64,000 nucleotides of DNA from contig NZ_CP063808.1 of assembly GCF_018128905.1 (NCBI RefSeq), positions 558,001 to 622,000 on the forward strand, read 5' to 3'. Below, piece by piece: positions 1 to 8,582 of the stretch (within the stretch, counting starts at the first letter, position 1; every line of letters starts with the position of its first letter). The DNA comes from Streptomyces sp. A2-16 (GTDB taxonomy: Bacteria > Actinomycetota > Actinomycetes > Streptomycetales > Streptomycetaceae). The notes under the pieces are model-generated. The model did not search any database and was not told where the DNA came from. It worked only from the letters and a program-made list of their open reading frames with translations. Both the position numbers and the translations under genes were made by a program.

Positions 1-443
1 GTGAGGACCGGATCGTCGGAGACCGTCTCGGCGTACGCGACGATGTCGACGTCGAGGGTGCGCGGGCCCCAGCGCTCGTCCCGCACCCGGTTGAAGGCCT
101 CCTCGACCGCGTGCGCCCGCTCCAGCAGGGAGGACGGGGGGAGCGTGGTCTTCAGCACGACGACCGCGTTGAAGTACGACGGCTGGCTGTCGGCGGCCAC
201 GCCCCACGGCTCCGTCTCGTAGACCGGGGAGACGGCCTTGACGCGGACCCCGGGCGTGTCCTCCAGGGCGTCGATGGCGCCCTGGAGGGTCTCCAGGCGG
301 TTGCCGAGGTTGGAACCGAGGGAGAGCACGGCGCGCTTCGGGTTGTGGAGGGTGGTGTCGGCGGCGTCCACCTGCTGCACGACCGAGGCGGGCACCGGCT
401 GTACGGTCGGGTCGCTGTGACCCGCGGCGAAGGACGCGGTCAT
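1..443 (-). CDS. folK: 2-amino-4-hydroxy-6-hydroxymethyldihydropteridine diphosphokinase (C-terminus beyond left edge)
   Basis: Transfers pyrophosphate from ATP to 6-hydroxymethyl-7,8-dihydropterin, the step before dihydropteroate synthase in folate synthesis; cytosolic. About 147 residues are visible, starting at the ATG at 443-441. The family signatures are present: SLGSNLGNR near residue 41, YETEPWG near residue 75 and RWGPRTLDVDI near residue 128. The last part of the protein lies outside the window, so its length cannot be judged. There is an N-terminal extension of roughly 37 residues before the usual family start. The ATG overlaps the folB stop as ATGA, so translation is probably coupled to folB. 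Confidence 0.95.
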   Translation of the reverse strand, partial: MTASFAAGHSDPTVQPVPASVVQQVDAADTTLHNPKRAVLSLGSNLGNRLETLQGAIDALEDTPGVRVKAVSPVYETEPWGVAADSQPSYFNAVVVLKTTLPPSSLLERAHAVEEAFNRVRDERWGPRTLDVDIVAYAETVSDDPVL

Positions 444-799
444 ACTCGGCTCCGGGTGATGGTGACGGTCACGTCGTCGAAGGGCACGGTGATGGGCGCG
501 TCGGGCTTGTGGACCGTGACCTCGACCTCCTCTACCCCCTCGTGCTTCAGACAGGCCTGGGCGATGCGCTCGGCGAGCGTCTCGATGAGGTTGACGGGCT
601 CGCCCTCGACGACGGCCACGACCTCCTCGGCCACGACGCCGTAGTGCACGGTCTTCGTCAGGTCGTCGTCGGCGGCGGCCGGTCGGGTGTCCAGTCCGAG
701 GACGAGGTCCACGAGGAAGATCTGGCCCTCCTCGCGTTCCTCGGGGAACACCCCGTGGTGCCCGCGGGCCTTCAGGCCGCGCAGCGCGACACGATCCAC
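440..799 (-). CDS. folB: Dihydroneopterin aldolase
   Basis: Converts 7,8-dihydroneopterin to 6-hydroxymethyl-dihydropterin and glycolaldehyde, supplying FolK. The 119-residue length matches the family. Visible signatures are RARGHHGVF-type near the N-terminus (here LKARGHHGVFPEER), VHYGVVAEEV carrying the conserved Tyr, and VHKPDAPI carrying the conserved catalytic Lys. A GTG start at 799-797 is chosen because AGGAG lies 8 bases upstream; an earlier in-frame GTG (encoding V-I-R-V) lacks such spacing. The stop overlaps folK as ATGA. About 236 bp separate it from the upstream NTF2-like gene, so it may have its own promoter. Confidence 0.95.
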   Translation of the reverse strand: MDRVALRGLKARGHHGVFPEEREEGQIFLVDLVLGLDTRPAAADDDLTKTVHYGVVAEEVVAVVEGEPVNLIETLAERIAQACLKHEGVEEVEVTVHKPDAPITVPFDDVTVTITRSRV

Positions 800-970
800 G
801 CGAATCACTCCTGCAATCGTCGGTGACGGCCGGTCCGTACCGTGTGCGGGCGGTACACCGGCCTCGAACGAATCTACCTGCGAGCACTGACAGGGCCGCG
901 CCACGGGACGCGGGCCGGTGCCGGGGACCGGAGGTTTCACCGGGTGTTTCCCCGGGGGAACCCGGCGGCT

Positions 971-998
971 CACGGGTCGGTAGCCGCCCATACCCGTG
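971..998 (-). terminator. Hairpin downstream of the NTF2-like gene
   Basis: Arms CACGGGT (971-977) and ACCCGTG (992-998) pair perfectly, with a further CGG/CCG pairing inside the loop. It lies 38 bases past the stop of the gene ending at 1036. A second, imperfect GC-rich inverted repeat lies at about 940-966. Together they may end transcription of the folP unit before folB. There is no T-run. The remaining 800-1035 stretch shows no gene. Confidence 0.45.
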
Positions 999-1035
999 GG
1001 TTCGTGATTCCAACCACTTGTTGCTCCCCTCGGGT

Positions 1036-1542
1036 TCAGGAGGGGGTGTCCTCGTCCTCTTCCTCGTCGTTCTCGGCCAGGACGGGGGAGGCGTGGTGGG
1101 ACCACATCTTCCAGCCCTCGCGGGGGGTGCGGCGAAACACGTTCGTGGCGACGACCAGCTGGCCGACCAGCGGCCCGAGCTCCTCGCCTCCCTCGGGCGC
1201 CGGGCCGCCGCTGAGGATGTTCTCGGTGCAGGTCACCAGGGCGGTGTCGCCGGTCACGGAGACGTGCACGTCCGTGAGGAAGAACTGGATGTAGTCGGTG
1301 TTCGCCATGATCAGCGCGTACGACCTGAGGACCTCGCCGCGCCCGGTCAGCACGGGCCAGCCGGGGTGGACGCAGGAGACCACGCCCACGTCGGCCGGGT
1401 CGTGGTAGGTCTCGTCGACGCCGAGGTCGGCGGGGGTGAGCCAGAGCGAGGACAGCGCTTCGAAGTCGCCGCGCTCCAGTGCCTCGTAGAAGGCGGTGTT
1501 GGCGGCTTCCACCTGTTCCACGTCGGTGTGGGGGGCGCTCAC
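1036..1542 (-). CDS. NTF2/SnoaL-like fold protein of unknown function
   Basis: A 168-residue protein resembling the SnoaL-like/NTF2 superfamily: an N-terminal helix (VEQVEAANTAFYEALERGDFEALSSLW in outline), the DVGVVSCVHPGWPVLTGRGEV strand-loop region, and late strands with ALVTCTEN and VVATNVFRR. The C-terminus is acidic (NDEEEDEDTPS). The GTG start overlaps the folP stop as GTGA, so it is probably translated together with folP. The same arrangement beside folP is, as I recall, common in Streptomyces, but no biochemical role is evident. It could be a ketosteroid-isomerase-like enzyme or only a binding fold. Confidence 0.85.
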   Translation of the reverse strand: MSAPHTDVEQVEAANTAFYEALERGDFEALSSLWLTPADLGVDETYHDPADVGVVSCVHPGWPVLTGRGEVLRSYALIMANTDYIQFFLTDVHVSVTGDTALVTCTENILSGGPAPEGGEELGPLVGQLVVATNVFRRTPREGWKMWSHHASPVLAENDEEEDEDTPS

Positions 1543-2444
1543 CGGGCTCCTTCCGTGCCGTAGTCCGCGGTGCTCGCGACCCCGGTGCGCGCTCCTTCCA
1601 CGGCGCGGGCGACGCGTACCGCGTCCGCCGTGGCGCGCACCTCGTGCACGCGCACCGCCCATGCGCCGGCGTGCGCCGCGAGCGCGGAGACGGCGGCCGT
1701 GGCGGCGTCGCGCTCGCGCGCGGGCGGCGGGGCGCCCTCCGGGCCGGCGAGGACACGGCCGAGGAAGCGCTTGCGGGAGGCGGCGACGAGGAGGGGGTGG
1801 CCGAGGCCGAGGAGGCGGTCGAGGTGGGAGAGGAGGACCAGGTCGTGCTCGGCGTCCTTGGAGAAGCCGAGACCGGGGTCGACGACGACCCGGTCGGGGG
1901 AGATGCCGCCCGCGAGGACGGCGTCCACGCGCGCGTGGAGCTCGTCGACGACCTCGGCGACGACATCGGCGTAGACGCCCCTGACGTTGCCGCCCTCCAG
2001 GAAGCCGCGCCAGTGCATGACGACGAAGGGGGCGCCCGCCGCCGCGACGACCGGGATCATCGCGGGGTCGGCGAGACCGCCGCTGACGTCGTTGACGAGG
2101 GCCGCGCCCGCGCCGAGGGCCTGTTCGGCGACGGAGGCGCGCATGGTGTCGACGGAGACGGTGACGCCCTCGGCGGCGAGGCCGCGGACCACGGGGATGA
2201 CGCGCCGGAGCTCCTCGGCCTCGTCCACGCGGGTGGCGCCGGGGCGGGTGGACTCGCCGCCGACGTCGACGAGGTCGGCGCCCTCCTCGACGAGGGCCAG
2301 GCCGTGCTTGACGGCGGCCGTCGTGTCGAACCAGCGGCCGCCGTCGGAGAAGGAGTCGGGGGTGACGTTCACGACTCCCATGACCGCGCAGCGGTCCCAT
2401 TCCGGAAGGCCCGCGACGCGCCCGCGTCCGCTCTGCTTGCTCAT
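1539..2444 (-). CDS. folP: Dihydropteroate synthase
   Basis: Condenses 6-hydroxymethyl-dihydropterin pyrophosphate with p-aminobenzoate; the sulfonamide target of folate synthesis. The 301 residues carry the standard TIM-barrel motifs: MGVVNVTPDSFSDGG near residue 23, DVGGESTRPGA, NDVSGG, MHWRG (usually MHMRG), DPGLGFSKD, SRKRFLG and a closing RVHEV. The ATG at 2444 is the only well-placed start. Its stop overlaps the next gene as GTGA. It stands apart from folB-folK by one gene. Streptomyces often carry a second folP, so which copy is dominant cannot be told from this window. Confidence 0.95.
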   Translation of the reverse strand: MSKQSGRGRVAGLPEWDRCAVMGVVNVTPDSFSDGGRWFDTTAAVKHGLALVEEGADLVDVGGESTRPGATRVDEAEELRRVIPVVRGLAAEGVTVSVDTMRASVAEQALGAGAALVNDVSGGLADPAMIPVVAAAGAPFVVMHWRGFLEGGNVRGVYADVVAEVVDELHARVDAVLAGGISPDRVVVDPGLGFSKDAEHDLVLLSHLDRLLGLGHPLLVAASRKRFLGRVLAGPEGAPPPARERDAATAAVSALAAHAGAWAVRVHEVRATADAVRVARAVEGARTGVASTADYGTEGAR

Positions 2445-2484
2445 GCGTTCAGCCTAGGCCCCGTGCGGGGCCGCAGGACCGCAC

Positions 2485-2537
2485 GGCCCGGACGGAAGCC
2501 CCTGGGCTGGAGGAGGGGCGGGGCTTCCGTCCGGGCC
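2485..2537 (-). terminator. Strong hairpin after the LysX-like gene
   Basis: An 18-bp perfect stem (2485-2502 with 2520-2537) and a 17-base loop lie 15 bases past the stop of the gene ending at 2552. It contains the core GGACGGAAGCCCC. No T-run follows, which is usual for Streptomyces terminators. It separates the LysX-like gene from folP. Confidence 0.75.
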
Positions 2538-2551
2538 TGTTCCGGGGCCGG

Positions 2552-4363
2552 TCACGCCGCTCGTACGTCCCGTTCCGCGACGGCGTGGGCACATGCGCGT
2601 GCGGGGTGCGAGCGGCGGCGCAGGAAGCGCGGCAGCGGGAGGGCGAGGTTGACGAAGCCTTCGGCCTGCATGGCGGCGAAGCCGATGCGAGGCAGGTCTC
2701 CGGAGGCGCGGTAGACGACGAAGCGGGGTTCCCAGCGGGGCTGGAACTTCGCGTTGAACTTGTACAGGGACTCGATCTGGAACCAGCGGGACAGGAACAC
2801 CAGCAGGCCCCGCCAGGCGCGCAGCACCGGTCCCGCGCCGATCTTCTCGCCGCGCGCCAGGGCCGAGCGGAACATGGCGAAGTTCAGCGACACGCGCGTG
2901 ATGCCGAACTTCGGGGCGGCCTGGAGGGCGGCGACGATGAGCAGTTCGTTCATGCCGGGGTCGGCGGAGCGGTCCCGGCGCATGAGGTCGAGGGAGGCGC
3001 CGTCGGTGCCCCAGGGCACGAAGTGCAGGATCGCCTTGAGGTCGCCGTACGGGCCGGGCTGGTCGTCCGTCTTGTGGGCGGTGGCGATGAGGCAGTCGCC
3101 GTCGGCGAGGTCGCCGATGCGGCCCAGGGCCATCGAGAAGCCGCGCTCGGTGTCGGTGCCGCGCCAGTCCTCGGCGGCCTGGCGCACGCGTGCCAGTTCC
3201 GTCTCGCCGAGGTCACGTACGCGCCGTACCCGGGTCTCGTAACCGGCCCGCTCGATGCGCTTGACCATCTGGCGGACGTTGCGCATCGCGCGGCCGGCGA
3301 GCGAGAAATCCGCGACGTCCACCACCGCCTCGTCGCCCAGTTCGAGGGCGTCCAGGCCGGTCTCACGGGTCCAGACCTCGCCGCCGGTCTCCGAGCAGCC
3401 CATGACGGCGGGCGTCCAGGAGTGCGCCTTGGCCTCGTCCATGAAGCGCTCGATGGCGCCCGGCCAGGCCTCCACGTCGCCGATCGGGTCGCCGCTGGCG
3501 AGCATCACGCCGGACACGACGCGGTAGGTGACGGCCGCCTTGCCGCTGGGGGAGAAGACGACGGCCTTGTCGCGGCGCAGTGCGAAGTGGCCGAGGGAGT
3601 CGCGGCCGCCGTGCTTGACCAGCAGGGCCCTGAGCCGGGACTCGTCCTCCTCGGTGAGCTGCGCGGCGGGGTGCTCGGGGCGGAAGGCGAGGTAGATCGT
3701 CGTGATCGCCGTGAGCAGGCCGAGGGCGCCCAGGGAGGCGCCGACGGTCCAGGAGGTGTCGCCCTGGTAGTCGACGGGGCCCTCGAAGCCGAACAGCCCG
3801 TACAGGACGTGCGTCAGGCGATCGGCCAGGCTCGGGTCGCCGACCATGCGGTTCGGGTGGACGCTGACGATGATCAGCCCGAGGACGAGGGAACCGGCGC
3901 CCATGAGGACGAAGTTGGCGAGCGCGCGCCAGCGGCTGCGCGGGTCGGGCAGCGCCCTGAACTGGTCGCGGTGGCGCAGCAGCGGCGCGAGCAGGGCGAG
4001 CGAGATGGCCGCCCCGACGAGTGAGTGGCGGTACGTGAACTGCGCCAGCGCGCCGGCCGGAAGCAGTACGACGGCGGCCCGCCAGGCCCGGCGCTTGTGG
4101 CGCCTGAGGCCGTGGGCGAGCAGCAGCAACAGCACGCCGGCGCTGAGCGAGAGCGCGGCCGCGAACGGGCCGAGCGCGCCGGGCAGCACCTCGGCCAGGG
4201 TGTGCATACGGCTGTGCCGGAAGCGTGGGAACACGCCGGCGGCGATGTCCAGAAGACCTACGAGAGCGCAGGCTCTGGCGACGAGGACGGGGACGGCCTC
4301 GGGGCGCGGTCCGTGCAGTGCACGCCGCAGCCGTGTTGATCGGATCGGAACCCCGCCCGACAT
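2552..4363 (-). CDS. MprF/LysX-type C-terminal (DUF2156) membrane protein
   Basis: A membrane protein of about 603 residues. The N-terminal half has about six hydrophobic segments; the C-terminal half is a DUF2156-type GNAT-like domain, the catalytic part of aminoacyl-phosphatidylglycerol synthases that transfer Lys or Ala from tRNA to lipid. Motifs include VTYRVVSGVMLASGDPIGD, RRDRSADPGMNELLIVAAL and SLYKFNAKFQPRWEPRFVVY. There is no lysyl-tRNA synthetase domain as in mycobacterial LysX, so it is the short form. Start uncertain: in-frame ATGs at 4489, 4450, 4387 and 4363 are possible; the last was chosen because the residues before it look non-conserved. The adjacent esterase is divergent. 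Confidence 0.8.
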   Translation of the reverse strand: MSGGVPIRSTRLRRALHGPRPEAVPVLVARACALVGLLDIAAGVFPRFRHSRMHTLAEVLPGALGPFAAALSLSAGVLLLLLAHGLRRHKRRAWRAAVVLLPAGALAQFTYRHSLVGAAISLALLAPLLRHRDQFRALPDPRSRWRALANFVLMGAGSLVLGLIIVSVHPNRMVGDPSLADRLTHVLYGLFGFEGPVDYQGDTSWTVGASLGALGLLTAITTIYLAFRPEHPAAQLTEEDESRLRALLVKHGGRDSLGHFALRRDKAVVFSPSGKAAVTYRVVSGVMLASGDPIGDVEAWPGAIERFMDEAKAHSWTPAVMGCSETGGEVWTRETGLDALELGDEAVVDVADFSLAGRAMRNVRQMVKRIERAGYETRVRRVRDLGETELARVRQAAEDWRGTDTERGFSMALGRIGDLADGDCLIATAHKTDDQPGPYGDLKAILHFVPWGTDGASLDLMRRDRSADPGMNELLIVAALQAAPKFGITRVSLNFAMFRSALARGEKIGAGPVLRAWRGLLVFLSRWFQIESLYKFNAKFQPRWEPRFVVYRASGDLPRIGFAAMQAEGFVNLALPLPRFLRRRSHPARACAHAVAERDVRAA

Positions 4364-4537
4364 TTCCTCATCTGTCCTGACAGACATCGCATCCCGTGGT
4401 TCTGCGAGTGACTTTGGATCCGGAGCCCTGATTCGGGCATCCGGCGACATTGCGCCCTCTAGGACGGTGTCTCGTGAGGAGAGGTTCACTCATCTTCTCA
4501 AAGCCGTTTCAAAGGCCGAGGAAAGCGAAAGCAAGCA

Positions 4538-5665
4538 ATGGGTCTCACGAGCAACAACACGCTGGTGCTGGCGGTCCTGGCCGCAGTGGCGCTGTTCGCC
4601 GGCACGGTGTGGCTCTGGCCACGGCTGGCGCGCCGGGGCTGGCGGTCCGTCAGCGGCCGGGTGGGGCTGCTGCTCGCGACGCAGCTCTCGCTCTTCGTGT
4701 GTGTGGGGCTCGCCGCCAACCAGAGCTTCGGGTTCTACGCCTCCTGGGCGGACCTGTTGGGGCGGGAGACCGATCAGGGCGTGGTGGTCGACCACAATCC
4801 GGACGCCCGCGCGGGTGGCCCGCTTCGGGTGACCGAGGTCGGGGACGTGCCCGGCAGGGGCGGCTTTCGGCCGTCCTCGGTCGGGCAGGTGCAGAAGGTC
4901 GACATCGTCGGCCCGACGTCGCACATCGCCAGTCCCGCGTACGTCTATCTGCCGCCGGAGTATTTCCAGGCGCGCTATCAGTCGCGCACCTTCCCCGCGG
5001 CGGTGGTGCTCACGGGATATCCGGGCACCGCGAGAGCGCTGGTGGACAAACTCCACTATCCGCGCACGGCTCTGGAACTCGCCAAGGACGGCCGTATGCA
5101 GCCGATGATCCTGGTGATGCTGCGGCCGACGGTGGCGCCGCCGCGCGACACCGAGTGCGCGAACGTTCCGGACGGTCCGCAGACCGAGTCGTTCTTCGCG
5201 AAGGACCTCCCGGAAGCCGTGACCGAGCACTACCGGGTGGGCAAGGAGCCGGGGAGCTGGGGGATCATCGGGGACTCCACGGGCGGCTACTGCGCGCTGA
5301 AGCTCGCCATGCACCACCCCAGGGTGTACGCCGCTGGGGCGGGCCTGTCCCCGTACTACAACGCCCCCGTCGACCCCACCACGGGCGATCTCTTCCACGG
5401 CGACAAGGCGCTGCGCGACCGCGCGAACCTGTGGTGGTGCCTCAAACACCTGCCCGCGCCCGACACCTCACTGCTCGTCAGCAGCAGCAAGGTGGGTGAG
5501 GCGAACTACAAGGACACGTTGAAGTTCATAGAGCGGGTGAAGGCGACGGAAACGACCCGGATCTCGTCGATCATCCTCGAAAGCGGCGGGCACAACTTCA
5601 ACACCTGGCGGCGGGAGATCCCGGCGACCTTAGAGTGGATCAGCGGGCGGCTCAGTGGTCGATGA
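4538..5665 (+). CDS. Membrane-anchored alpha/beta-hydrolase esterase (antigen-85/EstD-like)
   Basis: A 375-residue protein with two N-terminal hydrophobic segments (about residues 8-28 and 42-60), then an extracytoplasmic alpha/beta-hydrolase domain of the putative-esterase family. The nucleophile elbow is GDSTGGY with Ser247, and GGHNFNTW near residue 351 supplies the likely catalytic His. VYLPPEYF and the Tyr/Trp-rich core resemble mycolyltransferase-like or EstA-like esterases. GAGGAAAG lies just upstream of the ATG. It is divergent from the LysX-like gene, so both may act on the envelope; the substrate is unknown. No antibiotic or mycolate link can be read from the sequence. Confidence 0.82.
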   Translation: MGLTSNNTLVLAVLAAVALFAGTVWLWPRLARRGWRSVSGRVGLLLATQLSLFVCVGLAANQSFGFYASWADLLGRETDQGVVVDHNPDARAGGPLRVTEVGDVPGRGGFRPSSVGQVQKVDIVGPTSHIASPAYVYLPPEYFQARYQSRTFPAAVVLTGYPGTARALVDKLHYPRTALELAKDGRMQPMILVMLRPTVAPPRDTECANVPDGPQTESFFAKDLPEAVTEHYRVGKEPGSWGIIGDSTGGYCALKLAMHHPRVYAAGAGLSPYYNAPVDPTTGDLFHGDKALRDRANLWWCLKHLPAPDTSLLVSSSKVGEANYKDTLKFIERVKATETTRISSIILESGGHNFNTWRREIPATLEWISGRLSGR

Positions 5666-5776
5666 GCCGAATTCGGCGGCCGTTCCGATTCCTGATGTCG
5701 TGTGAACGCAACGGGGTGGCTGTGTTTTTACGGGGCGGGGCACCACGGTTCGCCTACTCGCGGTAAGTTTCTGGCC

Positions 5777-7189
5777 ATGCCACGTGGACGTCACCGCCAT
5801 TCCCCGCCCTTGCACAGGCTGCTGCCTCCGTCGGCGATCGCAGGCGTCTCCCTTGTCTGCGCCTTCGGTCCCTGGGTGTTCTCGCAGCAGGCCGTGCTGC
5901 GCGTGATAGCCGCGGTCGCCGCGGCGGTCGCGATCGTCGGGGCGGCCGTCATGCGCCGTTGGGACGGACAGGCGGGCAAACAGGTCGCCGACCTTACGCG
6001 CGCGCGTGCGAGCGACGAGTGGCGGCACGAGGAGCGGGTCGCCGAACTCGAGACCGACCTCGAGGAGTCGCGTGAGCTGCGGGTCAAGCTGGAACAGCGG
6101 CTGCGTGCCAAGCGCGCGGAGCTGGCGGGCCTGCGCAACGAACACGCGGCGCTGCTGCGGCGCTACGCCACCGCGGAGACCGAGCGGGCGAGCGCCCTGG
6201 AGGGCCGACGGCTGCTGGAGATAGAGGCCGCCCCGGCGCACGAGCTGCCGCCGGGGGAGCAGGCCGAGGCGGCGGCCGCCGAGGACGGGGCCGAGGTGGA
6301 GACCGAGGCGACGGAGACTCCCGGTGCGTCGGTGGGATCCGGTGCGTCGGAGGCGCCGGAGGCTTCGGACGAGCAGCCGGAGCGGCCCGCGATCTTCTCC
6401 CCGGAGGGGTCCCGGCTGTTCCTGCGGGCGAACGCGGCGCTGAAGCGGCTCGACGAGGGCGGCGAGGCCACGGAGATAGACGGGACCACGGACGCGGAGA
6501 CCGGCGCGGAGTCCGAGACGGCGGTCGCCGCCGGGACGGACACGGACGCGGATGCCGAGGCCGAGACGGACTCGGAGGCCGAGGCCGAGGTCGGGGCCGG
6601 CTCCGAGGCGGATCCCACGGGCGGCCCCAAGAACCTGGACGGCGCCAAGCACGGACCCGAGGCCGGTTTCGAGGGCTCGAAGGCGATCCGCAGGGACGTC
6701 CCGGCCGAACCCGAGGCCCAGACCGTGAGCGCCGGGTCCGCCGCGGCGAACGCCGCCGGTACCGAGGCGGAGGCCGCGCAGGAGGACGAGGCGCGGGGGA
6801 AGCCCGAGGCGGCCGACGGGCATGAGCGCGCGGCCGCCACCACCACGGCGAGAGCCGCCCAGCCGCAGCAGCCCGCCGGGCACTTCATAGCGCCGACCGC
6901 GGTGGCGGTCGTGCCCGCGGCTCCCGTGCGGCGGCCGCGCGTCGAGGGCGGGTTCGACTTCTTCGGCACGAAGGCGGGGGCCTCGCGGGACGCCCTGGAG
7001 GCCGTGCAGAACGAGGACCTCGCCGACGTCGTCGGCCAGGAGGCCCTCGCCCTGCACAAGGCCGAGGCGGAGGCGGACTTCAAGCCGGCCGACGAGGAGT
7101 CGCGGGGCGTCGGCCAGGTCATCGACCTGACGGCCCACGACGAGACGGAACAGATCAACCTGCAGGGACTGCGCAGCGCGGTCTCCTGA
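5777..7189 (+). CDS. Membrane-anchored coiled-coil, acid-rich protein
   Basis: A 470-residue protein that I cannot assign to an enzymatic family. Residues about 18-60 form two hydrophobic segments. Residues about 65-135 are a charged heptad-like coiled coil rich in Glu, Arg and Leu. Residues about 150-340 are low-complexity and strongly acidic, with many Ala-Glu and Thr-Glu steps. The C-terminus is more ordered (GGFDFFGTKAG, VIDLTAHDET). The start ATG at 5777 is preceded by TAAGTT seven bases upstream, suggesting a leaderless message; the upstream in-frame codons look non-coding. It is convergent with the PH-domain operon. A structural or envelope-tethering role is possible but unproven. Confidence 0.78.
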   Translation: MPRGRHRHSPPLHRLLPPSAIAGVSLVCAFGPWVFSQQAVLRVIAAVAAAVAIVGAAVMRRWDGQAGKQVADLTRARASDEWRHEERVAELETDLEESRELRVKLEQRLRAKRAELAGLRNEHAALLRRYATAETERASALEGRRLLEIEAAPAHELPPGEQAEAAAAEDGAEVETEATETPGASVGSGASEAPEASDEQPERPAIFSPEGSRLFLRANAALKRLDEGGEATEIDGTTDAETGAESETAVAAGTDTDADAEAETDSEAEAEVGAGSEADPTGGPKNLDGAKHGPEAGFEGSKAIRRDVPAEPEAQTVSAGSAAANAAGTEAEAAQEDEARGKPEAADGHERAAATTTARAAQPQQPAGHFIAPTAVAVVPAAPVRRPRVEGGFDFFGTKAGASRDALEAVQNEDLADVVGQEALALHKAEAEADFKPADEESRGVGQVIDLTAHDETEQINLQGLRSAVS

Positions 7190-7205
7190 CGGACGTACGG
7201 ACGCG

Positions 7206-7228
7206 CGCGAGGGGCACGGTTCCTCGCG
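7206..7228. terminator. Hairpin between convergent genes
   Basis: CGCGAGG (7206-7212) pairs with CCTCGCG (7222-7228). It lies in the 49-bp gap between the genes ending at 7189 (+) and 7239 (-), so it may serve both. The second arm also begins a direct repeat of CGCGAGGGGCACGGT. Confidence 0.55.
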
Positions 7229-7238
7229 AGGGGCACGG

Positions 7239-8582
7239 TCAGACCATCCAGCGGTCGGGCCGTGCCCCCTTTCGTCCCGTCCGTGACCTCTCCGCCTGCG
7301 CCCCGAGCAGCTCGGCGGCCTCCTGAGCGTCCCTCAGGCGGGCCGTGACGGTCTTGTTCGCCCCCGTGTCCACATGCACGTCGGCGACCCGCCACAGCCG
7401 CTCCCAGGGCCCCTGCGCGAGCCGTACGCTCTGGACCTTCGCGTGCGGGACGAGCGCCAGGCTCCGGCGCAACAGCCCCTGACGGGAGGCGAACACCGCG
7501 TCGGTGACGGCGAGTCCGTGGCCGCGCCACCACACGGGCACGCACCGCCCGGCCCGCCGCGGGGGCCGCGACAGCGCCGACGGCGGCGGCACGGTCACTC
7601 CGGGCAGCACGCGCGCGATGACGGCCTCGGCGACCTCGCGCGGAGCGACCGGCACCAGCACGGAGTTGGACGAGCCGGCCACGTCCAGCTCGACCCGCAC
7701 CCAGCCGCGCCGCCGCCACAGCAGCGGCTCCACGATCCGCACGGTCTGCACCCGCCCCGGCGGCACGGTCTCGTGGGTGCGGTCCAGGAGGCCGTGGTCG
7801 ATGCGCAGCCCGTCCGGGGACTCGCCCACCGTCCAGTCGTACTCGCTGACGAACCGCCCCACACTGCTCGCGCCCGCCGCGCCGAGCAGCGGTACGGCGG
7901 TGGCCAGGACCGTCCACAGGCTGTGGGTGGCCCACCACAGCAGCGGCGGTACGACGAGGGCGGCGACCAGGCTCACCCAGGTGGCGCCCGTCAGCACGAG
8001 GGAGAGTGCGAGATCACGCGCGGGCGTGCGCATCAGCTCACGCGCCGGAGCCTCGCCGACCTCGTGCGCCGTCTCGGGGGCGAACCCGGCGGCGCGCGCA
8101 AGGAGTTCCGCGCGCAGCGCCCGCGCCTCGCGCTCCCCGAGGAAGGCCAGTTCGTCCTTCTTGTCGGTGCCGACGACGTCCAGCCGGAGCTTCGCGACAC
8201 CCGCCACGCGCGCGAGGAGCGGCTGGGTGACGTCGACCGCCTGGATCCGCTCGAGGCGGATGTGCGCGGTGCGCCGGAACAACAGGCCGGTCCGGATGCG
8301 CAGTTCGGTGTCGGTGACCGCGAAGTGGGTGAACCACCACGTGAGGAAGCCGTACAGGGCGGCGGCGGGGACGACGACGGCGAGCGCGATCAGCAGTGTG
8401 GTGGTCGTCAGCCGGGTCAGCTGGCGCTGCGCCTGGTCGGGGTCGTGCACGGCCCATCCGATGACGACGGCGACCGGCGCCCACGCCCGCCTGAGCGGCG
8501 TTATCGGATGCAGGCGCCGCTCGGGGACGGGTTCCCGCTCCGGCTTCTCCGCTACGGCGTCGTCGACGCCCGGCGCCGTCAC
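7239..8582 (-). CDS. Membrane protein with bacterial PH domains (YdbT-like)
   Basis: A 447-residue protein of the bPH2/DUF304 type, resembling the larger partner of the Bacillus YdbS-YdbT pair. It has paired hydrophobic hairpins near residues 45-85 and 185-240. PH-like repeats follow, seen in FRRTAHIRLERIQAVDVTQPLLARV, HETVPPGRVQTVRIVEPL in outline, and LVPHAKVQSVRLAQGP near the C-terminus. The GTG start overlaps the stop of the smaller PH gene as GTGA, so the two are translated together and probably form a membrane complex. A longer open frame continues upstream in antisense to nuoD but is not coding. No catalytic residues are seen; function unknown, possibly scaffolding or envelope stress. 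Confidence 0.87.
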   Translation of the reverse strand: MTAPGVDDAVAEKPEREPVPERRLHPITPLRRAWAPVAVVIGWAVHDPDQAQRQLTRLTTTTLLIALAVVVPAAALYGFLTWWFTHFAVTDTELRIRTGLLFRRTAHIRLERIQAVDVTQPLLARVAGVAKLRLDVVGTDKKDELAFLGEREARALRAELLARAAGFAPETAHEVGEAPARELMRTPARDLALSLVLTGATWVSLVAALVVPPLLWWATHSLWTVLATAVPLLGAAGASSVGRFVSEYDWTVGESPDGLRIDHGLLDRTHETVPPGRVQTVRIVEPLLWRRRGWVRVELDVAGSSNSVLVPVAPREVAEAVIARVLPGVTVPPPSALSRPPRRAGRCVPVWWRGHGLAVTDAVFASRQGLLRRSLALVPHAKVQSVRLAQGPWERLWRVADVHVDTGANKTVTARLRDAQEAAELLGAQAERSRTGRKGARPDRWMV

